From positions 19,317,994 through 19,381,993 of the forward strand of contig NC_049980.1 of NCBI RefSeq assembly GCF_000003815.2: a DNA stretch of 64,000 nucleotides. Reading direction: 5' to 3'. The translations under genes and the position numbers were made by a program. The notes below the pieces were generated by a model. That model was not told the DNA's origin and ran no database searches. It worked only from the letters and a program-made list of their open reading frames with translations. Below, one piece after another: positions 25,804 to 37,600 of this stretch; position 1 is the first letter of the stretch; each line of letters starts with the position of its first letter. This DNA comes from Branchiostoma floridae. Taxonomy: Eukaryota > Chordata > Leptocardii > Amphioxiformes > Branchiostomatidae.

Positions 25804-25856
25804 AATATTTCTGTGAAATGTTTATGATATTAAGTAGCATATAAAAAATACTCAAT

Positions 25857-25862
25857 AATAAA
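25857..25862 (+). terminator. Polyadenylation signal of the PY-motif gene
   Basis: AATAAA 54 bp after the stop codon at 25801-25803, at a plausible distance for a short 3' UTR. No competing signal lies closer. Confidence 0.6.
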
Positions 25863-27765
25863 GAACTCTATCACGCCCCGAAACCCAAAATTAACGTCCA
25901 AAATCCTACAGAGTGCCTCATCTGTGAACCACACAGTTCTGTACAGAAACACCACCTGCACTCGACCATTGTGATCTGTGAGAATATCTAATATTTGAAC
26001 CGCTTTACATGAGGATTTGTATCCAATTATTTGTTTCGCAGTGTATCAATGGTGTGCTGGTGTATAGTTAATCAGCTCATCATACATAGCAACAATAAAC
26101 TAAATAAACTACAAGATGCTGTGCATTCAACATAGAATTCTCATTCGATGCTACTTGTCAACGATGGTGTCCCTCTTGGTTCAATGATAGTGTGTCCTTA
26201 AGTGTTCACTTATGACTCAGTAACCCTGGTAGTTGTAATGTGCAAAGAAAATTGAAAAGAAATAAGATAATACAATTTGCATTTTAGAATGATAATCCTT
26301 ACATTTGGGGGGGGGGGGGGTAGGGTTACTAAATAAAGTGCGTGATTTATTGTGCGGTCGGTTCTCGATATTGCAGCGGGTAGTTCGAATTTTTAGCTAT
26401 GTTGCATGGTTAACATTATTTTTGTCGGGTCCCCCTCCCCCAGCAGGCGATAAATACAATATCTTAATCTGAATTTCGAACTGGTAATAAGTATCAAGGT
26501 AGTCAAACGTTTCACAGATAGTTTTGAAAAGAATTGATATTGCTAAAATGTGCACGTGTTGTTCAATTTTCAATACTTGGCTGTACCTTCAATAAAAAGG
26601 CAGTTGTATAAAAAGAGCTACTAGTATATACCTGACTGCTCTAAGACCAAACAATCCACAACACAGGAAAACACAAATTCCCAGTCACATTTATTTCAAA
26701 GCATAAAAGCACTACATTGTGATACCCTGATTTGTCTATATTTTGCCCAGCATATGTGCTCTTATAATTGAAAAATCCCAATCTACCCAAAATTTTAACA
26801 ATGGTATGCTTATATATTGCAGCTACATAAAGATACAAGTATATATCAATTGCAAGAAAAGTAGTTGGTCTCCAAGGGACAATCCGTATGTGCCACATTA
26901 TCCACTTGTATCCAAGGAATTGCATTAAGTATATTCCCCCAAGAAGAAAATCATTAATCATACTAACATTCATAATTAGTGCAGCAATCACCTTAAATTT
27001 GTAGTCTCTACCTGCTCAATGCCTGTACACATTAATGTCAGAGACTTCCTTGGATAGTCATAATTCAAAAATTTTGTTCTGATTATTTAAAAAAAATTAT
27101 TTCTGACAAGGAACCATGAAATATCCATACCACAGAAAGTTAGGTGAAATGTTTCAACAATTCTCCACTACAACACAATGTTATAGACTTGAAGAAATGT
27201 TAAACAGTCGTCATTCTGTCTAAATCCAACTACTGCAGCTTTTTGTCTTTTACATTCATCATTATTACCGAGTATGGCAGCTTGAAGCTGAATTTCCATA
27301 ATTAGGATTCTATGCAATTTTACAAATTAAGCAATAGGATCAAACACTCTATCCTTGCCTCACCCTGATCTACAGTATTTCTGTGCATTGCTATCTCTCT
27401 AATTCAGGGAGTTAAACAATCACTTTGCCACGATTCTAATTTCATTGGTAGCCATTCAAATTTCATCCAACAGCTACAAAGTACCTGTAGACAAAATTAA
27501 TTCAATGTGTCAAGCAAAAAGAAATTACATCACCATTAGTCAATTTTGTTATTTCTAGAAGAAATGCAGTGCTATAAAATTACCCTCTACTAGAGTGATC
27601 AACTCTGCTTTGTGTTAGTGGTTAGTACAATCTTCAATTCAAGGCTAAAACTACTACAGCTGACCAGAGCAGAATGTCCAACACAAAATACTGGTAATAT
27701 CTCTGTAAAAATGTTTTTTCAACATTCAGGAATGGTTAAAAGGCCAATATAGCACAGGTATGTAA
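25863..27765. other. Convergent intergenic spacer and MSH3 3' UTR
   Basis: Between the PY-motif gene (plus) and MSH3 (minus). No coding exon seen. A 14-base G run lies at 26307-26320. A minus-strand AATAAA at 26695-26690 is a candidate polyadenylation signal for MSH3, giving a 3' UTR of about 1.1 kb. Confidence 0.5.
26690..26695 (-). terminator. Candidate MSH3 polyadenylation signal
   Basis: TTTATT on the plus strand reads AATAAA on the minus strand, about 1.07 kb after the MSH3 stop. Other weaker signals are possible. Confidence 0.4.
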
Positions 27766-28690
27766 CTATGCTGTGCCAGATGGCTCCACTGCCTGTAAAG
27801 CTGGGGGCTCTGCAATCTTTTTCTCTACAGAGTCTGTAGTTTCAAGTGTAGAAGGTACGGTATCCTGCAGGTCTGGACTCTCCTGTGTAAGCTGCATGGC
27901 AGTGTTTTGCTCTCCTGTGTTGTTTAATGTGACATCTTCTGCCTGGGCTTCAGTAGGATCTATGGCCTGCTGCTCTGGAGGTTGTACCGTCTCATCCTGC
28001 AGTTCTGGTGGACCAGCAAGTTCTGCAGGGTTGTCGATCTGCTGCTCAACGAGGTCTCCTTCTTGTTGGTCTGGGACTGCCTGAAGCTGAGGAGGATCTG
28101 CAGCCTGATGTCCAGCAGGTTTTTCATCCTCTTGTTCAGGTGCCACATCAGCCTGGGGAGGTTCATAAGCTTGAGGTGCTTGATTATCCTGATGGGGTTC
28201 TTCAGCCTGATGGGGTTCTTCAGCCTGATGGGGTTCTTCAGCCTGATGGGGTTCTTCAATCTGATGGGGTTCTTTAATCTGATGGGGTTCTTCAATCTGA
28301 TGGGGTTCTTCAGCCTGTTGAGTTTCTTCCATCTGATGGGGTTCTTCAGCCTGCTGAGTTTCTTCAGCCTGATGAGGTTCATCAGCCTGACGAGGTTCTC
28401 CCACTTGAGGAAGTTCCTCAGCTGGTTGCTGGGCAGATCCATCAGCCTGCTGTTCAGTAGTAGTCTCAGGAGCTTGTTGCTGAATGAGTTCCTCAGCCTG
28501 CTGTTGAGTTGCTGGAGGATCCACTTCCATCCCTTCTACATTTACTTCAACAGCCTCCAGCTGTGGAGGGGCCCCTGCTGCTGCTGCCATCTCCTGAGAG
28601 ACCATGGTCCCATCCTCCACCATCATCTCATCCACTTCTGCCTCCACAAACTCAGCGTTCCACATCATACGGAACTGCTCACGCTCAGAC
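27766..28690 (-). CDS. MSH3: MSH3 last exon: long Q/P/E/H repeat tail
   Basis: The first 20 or so codons ([14 protein letters not shown]) align with the normal MSH3 C-terminus. The following 280 or so residues are low-complexity, dominated by Gln, Glu, Pro and Ala. At about 28390-28190 a hexapeptide [18 protein letters not shown] is repeated around a dozen times, coded by an 18-bp DNA repeat. The frame stays open to the TAG at 27766, and phase with the previous exon is correct. Such a tail is absent from human MSH3. Codon-level repeat purity suggests expansion by replication slippage. Confidence 0.85.
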
Positions 28691-31600
28691 CTGCACAGGA
28701 AATGGACATGGGTATTGAGCATCTGTCATACCAGTAACAACAGGTTACAAATGCACCAGGGAACATAAAATCTAACCTGTGTTCAATACTTAAAGTTAAG
28801 GAAGTGAACAATACATTTTTTTAACCAAAATTTAACTGTATTTTTTATTATTTTTTACTGCACTGTACCAGTCTTTGTAAAGGAATGAATCTTTGATGGT
28901 GCTTACTTGACAAAATTGGTACCACTGTCACAAATTTGTCACTAAACTCACTAAGTCACAAAAAAAGTCCTACTTTTTCTTGTGTTAGAAATTACAGTTA
29001 AGTTAGGTTGTCAAATAAAGTTTTCCAACTAAGAGATACCGATGACCATTCAAACTGAAACAATGTATGTTGATGATTCAAGATGTTTTTGGGACCCTAC
29101 TGGACTAAACAACTGATATCAGTCACCACATCTGCAACTACTTCCCTATCACACAGCCAATAGCTTCTGTCACAAGCCATCATCACATGACAAGCCAGGA
29201 CATTGGCCTTCAAAAGATGACTGTATTAATAGCAGAAGGTTTAAATGTCACTTGTTTTGGCATAAATATGAAAGGTCATTGTGTTTTATAATGTTTTTGT
29301 AGTTTTTATCTATGTACATGAACCTAGACCTGATATGTATTCACCTGGCTTAATAATAAATTGAAACTTAAGTGAAGTCTATCATCACAAAGGTAAACTT
29401 GCCTCCTCTCCTGTACCACTGTCTCTAACTCCTTAGACTTGACAGCGGCTACCTGTAGGATACTGGGAGGAACATTAGCCAGCTGTGCCACGTTCAGGCC
29501 ATAACTGTGGGCTGCCATGGAGGGAACCAGCTGGTACAGGAACGTCACCAACTCTGGTAACGGTGCCTTGGGTTTGGTCGCCTCATTCTTGCTACCATCT
29601 GCTGTTGTTTGGTCACTTACCATTTCTGAAATTCAACATACAATTAAGTGTTTAAGACATTTGGTGTTTAAGAAAGTTTTAAGAAATTCAGAACAATAGA
29701 CCAGTTTTATGTGATGTCATTGCTGTGCCTGCTGCCCTGTTGGGGTCCTTATTTGCATTCCAGTTAGCCATATTTGGATATCAATTTATTCCAGTGAAGC
29801 ATGTTTGGATAAAGATCTTTTGATCATCTCCAATAACCACAATTGTAACACAAGAATGCTTAATCAACTTACTGATTCATTTTGTGCACTGTCTAGTGTG
29901 GTATACTAATAGAAAATCACAGTCAAGCATTCTGCATTATTGTCTCTACCAGCTACAGAGAGAGTTGTGCTTACCTTGTCCCTGGTTGATGACCAGGAAA
30001 GCCATGTGGTAGTTACACATAGACTCCGGGTACAGAGCCTCCAGCTCACCCAGGGGTGGGAAGTGGGTCACAAACAGAGTCAGACACTTCACCTACACAC
30101 ACAAAATAAAAAACAAGTTAAAGCTGTATGGCCCTAAACATAATGTGCTATATGGAGATATCAGATACCAAACAGTGTTACCAAAATTTGATGGTTCCAT
30201 GGAAGTGGAGAGAAATAAAATTTTTCAGATTCTATCCAACAAGACTGCAAATAATAACAAAATGGCATACACAAGTTCTCCAATGTCTTTACTTCACTTG
30301 TTTGACTGTTGCCAAAATCACACACACTAGCACTATATTGTGAGAAAGTCTCTCAAGACTCAAAGTATCAAACCATCTGTCAGGAATGGCACACCACAAA
30401 CCTCAGTGACAAGGTGCTGCAGGGTTGCGTACGCGATGGCCACACCGTCATGGGTGCTGGTGCCTCTGCCCAGCTCGTCCAGGATGACCAGGGAACGGGA
30501 CGTGGCGTGGTTCAGGATCTCCGCTGCCTCCTGAAGCTCCACCATGAAGGTACTGCGACCGTGGGCGATGTCGTCACTCGCTCCCATTCTGTGGGGGCAA
30601 AAAGGTCTTTTCTAAAAAATATTCCTTAAATATCCATCATAAGAAAACTTAGTCTAATTTTGTGCAGACTTAATTCCAAGTAGGAGAAAGCAGCTGTTTT
30701 TAAGTAAATGCAAGCATATATTTGCAATGTCTTGTGACTGCAAACACACAATTTATGGAAAATCTTGAGAACTTATTTTGGTGCACATTATTAGTTTTAA
30801 GTCATGATATGGTAGCCAATGATACCAGTATCTACATATAAAACATGCTATATTCCAGCAGAGAATGTTAGGCACACTTTCTTTATATTTCACATTTCTG
30901 TATTCTGATATCTCTGTTGTATTTGATATTCAGTCAGAACCCCTCGCCATACGTACCTTGACATCACAGCATCCACAATCCCCAGTGAGGCTGACTCTGC
31001 AGGAACATAGCTCCCGACCTGGGCCATGATGACCATCAGCGCCACCTGGCGGATGTAGGATGACTTGCCTCCCATGTTGGGACCAGAGATCACCATGCAT
31101 CTCTTTCCATCACCCTAGCCAAAAATAACAAAACAATGGTCATCCTATCTGACAGGGAAGCTTTACATAATATAACTGGCTGAATTTAAATGTGGCCACC
31201 CTCAGACTGAGGCAAAGCATAATGCTTATCAATAGCCAGTAAGTGGTATGTGGCCTTGCCATGTATTTAGTTTTCAACCAAGCACACCAGTTCACCAGTT
31301 CAGTTCCCCAGTTACATACAGAGGTTTGCTGCCTGAGGCTAACACCTGAAGGTCCTCCATACACAGGGCTGTCATTCCCATCCAAATCCTAATGCTAACA
31401 GTCATGTCAAGATGGGCTCAAACTTCAACCTTCTGGATCCACTAAATTTGATATACGGGGTACACTGTATAATTACTGTATAAGGTAATATAAATAATCA
31501 TTACATGCAATTCATTACCCTATTTTTTGATATTCCTTCCAGTGCCCAACATTAGTTAAGGGGTCAAAACTTCACCATGTAAAAGGTAAAGGTAAAGCAG

Positions 31601-34600
31601 CGACTCCAGGTTAAGGCTAAAGCAGGACACTTTTCTATTAGCTTAAAATAGTGCAGTGTGGCTTTGTTGTATTTTAGCCAAGCACACTAGGCAAACTATA
31701 CTAAAAGAACCAACACACTGCACCATGTAGTATAATGTAGAAGCAACCACACAGCACAGTGATGTGTACATGTACAAGGAAAGATGAGATAAGCTTTTCT
31801 TACATCCATCTGAGTGGAGTTGGGCACAAACTGTTCCTGCTCATCCAGTAGCACATCGATGACGGGATGGCGGCCATGTTGGATGTGGATCAGGGTTCCA
31901 CCGTCAATGAAAAATGGTCTGGAATCAAAACAATCGGTGTGATATCCACGTCAATGTAAGCAGATTTGCTTCAAGAAGGACAAGTTGAAGTAAAGACTAG
32001 GTTATTGTCAGTATTGTAATGCAAAATTATTCTCAATCTAACTTTCAATGGCAAGCAAGCCCTTGAGAGAGTGTTATTTCTTCTTTCTCCACAAGGGTAA
32101 AGACATAAAGGTGCAAAAATGCTATATCTATATATTTATATAGAGCGAACAAAAACTATGTTTCCAATAGGAAAGGAAAATATTTTGTACCCCCACCATG
32201 ACTCCAAATATCTAAATGCTTCTGAACATCCACCATTTCAGTTGGGTGCCCACAAACCTAATGTAATGAAATGTGGCCCATACCTGCAGTAGCCATCTTG
32301 TTTAGCCACATTGGCCAGGGAGAAGAGACAATCCAGAGTTGCCAGATGATCCACAGCTTTCTTGTACTGGTAGTAGTTTTCACAGAAAGTGCTGTTAAGG
32401 GGAGGAAGGGGCAAGACTGTTTTTCTCCATTTCATTCTTTTACAGAAACATAATGCAAATTTACAATATTCATACAATGTTTAACTCTTTTCCAGTGCTA
32501 AATTTCTATATCTGTGAAAGGAATTTCACAATTTTAGTCACACAATAAGTATATATTTGTCATATTGTTCATGTATGGTACTGGTACATTGACATTCAAT
32601 ATCCTGGACCAGTACCGAAATGTTTTTTACTTTATAGGACTGGTGCACTCTGTGCAATGACTGTTCTGCTCATTAGTACGTAAAGGTAATGTTGATACAA
32701 AGCTATTGTAACATTATGAAGGTTAAAGTTGCTACTCTGCTGTCAAAAAGTCATTAAATTAACACACTAAATTCAAGACTATACACTGGATTTCAAGTTC
32801 AATGAACCATTCTAACAAGCACTGAAAACTATTGTAAAGACAAAAGCCTGAAACTTCCTAGTTTTCATAATACACTTAAATGAATAATCATAACTTACTC
32901 TACAAAGTTGAGCCAGGCTTGCTGACAGTCCAGAGTGAGCTGTTCCCTCAGCCTCTGTAACATGGTGTACATCTCACGGGCTACAGGTGTGTGGTACCGG
33001 GTGGCAGTCTTCGTACTGAAGCACACAAACAGTAACTTCCATGTAATTACAATGTATCCCGTTTAGTGATCAATATTTCATTCTTCAGTAGAATACTTAA
33101 AATGAATTCTACTTATTTCACCATTAGTTACAGATGAAGGTTGAAAATACACATGAGAATATAAATTCAGTAAAAGATTGTTGCAGTACTTTGAACTATG
33201 AAGCCTTTAGCAGCAGACTTCTTATGAAACAAATAAGTTCGACTTACGCGCTGATTTTGGTCCAATCCTGAGGGACCAGCTCCAGGAGATTGTTCCTGAC
33301 TTCCACAAGGAACTGTGAACAAGTCACAAGTTTAAGTCAAATCTGTGCAACCATTTCTGGAAAATTCAGGTTCCACGTAGCACAGTAAGAATTGTGATTT
33401 TTATGTGTCAGCCGTTTCAATGTTTCATTTGTATTTATATGTTCCGAAGTGTAATGTCTATTTATTTTCTTTGTAACATGTTTTTATTTCCTTGTATGTA
33501 AATACTGGGCACTATTGAAAACCAGTTTCCCTAAACTGAATAGGCTACCCAGGCGTTTGAAAATAAACAAACAAACAAACAAAAGCACAACCTGCCAACA
33601 TTTTGGTAGTCCTAACCAACAGAGAAAGGTAGCACAACTACATTGGCATATAAACTGTTTTGGTTGTACAACAAAGAACTGTGTCCATTTTGACATCTTG
33701 CAGGTCAAGAGAAGCCATGTCCCTCTTGCTCATGTTGTGAGTTGAGTGATGCTGTAGTATAACACTTTAACGACCCCATGTATAATCATGTTTCTGTCTG
33801 TACTGACCTCCACCCCTCCCACCATGACGTAGTCCTGTGACGGGTTCTTCAGTGTGAGTCGGATCTCCCTCCGATGGTCCCGCAGCGCAGCAGTCACGAC
33901 GTCAATCTCCTCTTTAGTCTTCATCACGGCAGGGAACTGACTCCAGTCCTCAAACAGGTCATTCTTCATACCAAGCCTGCACAGGCAACATTGATCATCT
34001 CCATCATGATACCATGTTTTGCTGGCCACAGTTACCAGTAGATTAGTATTCAGGGCTCAAAATACATTTTCTGCACACCTGCACTAGTGCATGTAACATT
34101 CAAAATTACCTACACCACCCAAGTTCTACTGGCACCACTCATTGCTTTCTTCTTTTAGTCCATTGAAAAAAAAAACAAGTACTTTACTCATCATCATCTA
34201 CCAGTAACAATGATTTCATCAAACACTTACATACCCTGAGTACATTAACTGGTGCAACTGTAATTTACTATAAGCAGGTAGTATTTCAAGCTCTACTGTT
34301 GCAATATACTTGCCAATAGCATGTCATCAATTGAATTTTTACTAATCACTAAATCTTTTAAATTGAAATATTTATGGTTGAGCTGTTGTAATAATAAGTT
34401 ATATACTATGTATGTGTCAATATTACACTTCACTTTTTTTTTCATTATCACGCCACCAGCCGCATGGACCTGCACCTCCCCTGAGTGAGATGCCCTCGTA
34501 GAGGGTTTTGCTCGGTATCAAATTGAGATTGAGATATTCCAACAGGTTTTTCTATGCAGTAGAACTCTACATTGGAGTCGGATTATCAGATAGGGAACTT

Positions 34601-37600
34601 CAGTCATAACTCTACAAAGGATATGATATTGTGTAAACCAACGTAAACTCAACCATGACCATTTGTATAACTTAACCTCTGTCCTGTTTAATCTTGAAAC
34701 TAATATAAATGTGTACCAAATGGCTCCCTCAGCAGGAAGAATGTTAAAGCTCATCCTTACTTTGCAGCTTTCTCCTTGACCAGAGACAGGAACTTTGCTG
34801 TCCCATCCAGGAAGGCTGGCACTTCAATGAGGATGGTCTTCAGCAGGTTGGACTTGAGCTGGTTGTCTGCAATACTCTGGTACCCATGTAGTTCCACAGC
34901 CACTTTGTCCAGGGCACTCACAATGCTGTAAAACTCAGCAGTGGAACACTGGGCAAAAACAAGGGGGAAATGGTTTGTTTCTTTTGCATGACCAATAAAT
35001 TACCTTTATGCATGACACACAAGTTTTGTTACCATTACCTGAAAAACACTGCCAAAACTTTCAAAATCACAGTAGATGTAACCTGCAGACATGCAGGCTA
35101 TCATGCCACATGGACAGATGGTAAGGTCCCACCAACCTTTTTGTGATAGATAGAGGCCAGGCCCCTCTCCAGATCAGGCAGCTTGCCCAGCATGACTTCA
35201 GCCTTCCTCAGCACCTCCAGCCTGTCCTGGGTGATCTCTGTCACTGCCTCCTGTCTCTGCTCAATCTCACTGAACATTGTACAGCAGGTATCAGTGTAAT
35301 AACCACAGGGGGTACACAGAAATGGTACGGACTGCTTTCTCTGAGTAGCACTTGGCAATTATGGAAAAGGGTAAGGCAGTAGAACACTTTTACAATATAC
35401 ACTGAATACAGCACAAGCAAGTTTGAATGTATGCTGTCAGATACAGCAGGCACTGGCTTTTGCAACTACTATCAAGTAATACAATATACCTTTTGAGTGC
35501 AACAGACTTAAGTGTGGGAGTAGTGGTTGTTAGACTGTAGACTGTACCTGAGCTTCAATAGAGGTTTCCCCAGCCATGTCTTAAGTGTGCGGGCACCAAA
35601 CTTGGTCTTGGTGTGATTCAACACCCAGAACAGACTGCCACGTTCATTACCATCGGTCTAAAGGAGAAAATTGAAATCAACTGAACCATAACATTGATAT
35701 GAAGGGAGACTCTGGAAGTAAGCTTTTTAAAAAGTTGCACCATCCAAATACATGTACTGAACCCAACAAAATTATGGAGAGAAAAATAAAGCCCAATACT
35801 GCTCCTGAGGTATTGCCATCATTACTTACTACAGTTATCTTTGACAACAAAGGGCTATACTAAGATTATGGGCTATACTAAGGCATTAAAGGCTACTGTT
35901 GCAATTAGGAAAAAAACTATGCTGTCTACAAAAAACACACAATCACATGTTATTAATGTTGAAAATAGATTTAACATGATTTAAATCTGCCATACCTGGT
36001 TGGCAAAAATCTCCAGATTCTTGAGAGTGGTGCTGTTGAGGATCATGTGCTCAAGCTCCTGCTGGAATGGCTGGGTGTTCCTGTAAGTTTTCAACACAAA
36101 ACTATTATAACATTTCTAATCAAGGTGAGGTCTTATTCTTAATACATGTGGCAAAATCATCTAAAGGTATCAACATGATGTGCCAGACTATTCTACATAC
36201 TGGAACAAAGTGGAGCTAAAATAAGATAGTTAACAGACTAAAATCACAGAAAGAGAGGGGGTAGATGTTGGCCTCCTAATCTTCCAGAGTGCACTTAAGT
36301 CCTTACTTAGTGATCCGTAGAGCCCTCTGCAAGCCGAAGTCCTTCAGGTAGATGATGAGGGCAGACAGACAACACACCACAGCCTGTGGGAAGTTCAGCT
36401 GGAAGATCTGAGCCAGCACGGTTTCCTTCTCCTCTGCAGTTTCAGGAGGACTCCCTTCCTTCTTCAACTTTTTCTTTCCCTTCTTGGGTGTCTCCTGCTT
36501 GGGTGTCTCTTGTTTTGGTGTCTTCTCTTGTTTTCTTTCTTCCGTTGTTTTCTCTCCATAGAACTCCACGACCCTGTCCACGGCATGCTGATAGTTGAAG
36601 GCCTTGTGGGCAATCCTCTCCAGCCGCATTCTGTCATCTTCATGTGGGCTGCAGCAGGACATTACACAGGTCATCAACTTGGTTGATATGAATGCAGATA
36701 AAATGTGACTCCTAATAAGCAGCACACCTGGCAGCAATTGTTGTAACTACAACATACGAATGTGTACTACCTATGCCACAAGTTGTGTCACTATCAAGCT
36801 GCTCCAAAGTAACACGGGCTGTGTATCTATCTAAAGTTGCCAGGAATTATTTTCCAGGCACAAGGCATTCAAAGTATTTCAAGTATGCAGTTGATCATAC
36901 AAGACAGGTTATAAACTTGTGGTGTGATGGGAAATCCACTAACATAAACCATAACATATCTATCATGATTGACAGTACCTATTAGCTGTAATCTCTGCGA
37001 TTAGTCTCTCTGTCTCATCTGACAGTTTGGGTGGAACGAGCAGCTCCACAGGCTGGATGTGGGAGATCCTGGTAGCCAGCTCACTCCTGGCCTTGTTGTC
37101 CACAAACCCATCATAGATGATCTCTCCTGTGGAAGGCTGCACTGCCTGTGGAGTTCATGTACATATAAATTACTATGTACCAATTAGTGATGACTCTTTT
37201 CCAAAAATGGACATGAACCATATACTCTATAAACAATCAAGAATTGGTAAGACAGAGGAGAATTTTGTATGAAATATGTTATTTTCCTGTATGCACAGAT
37301 TCAATGCACTTGTTAGTGTCAAAGTACATACAACGTGCATTAAATTCATTAAAGCCTGAACTACATTTGAGAAAAAATAAATGTCTCCTTGAGGTGAGCT
37401 TTTTGAGTCACAAAAAACAGAGTCGAAACTGATATAAAGACACAGACAAGCACCTTCCTCAAGTATTTGGAACAATATGAAGTACAACAAGTTGAAAACA
37501 AAATTACTGACACAAATAAAAATGTAATGTCAGTCAATAAAACAGCATTAACAAATGTAATGATACTACAAAATGAGGTGAATGTAAACAAAGTCTAACA

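Noticed and set aside
27982-28737. Long plus-strand frames antisense to the MSH3 tail
   Set aside because: They are repeat shadows of the minus-strand exon, which has splice phase and a conserved head.
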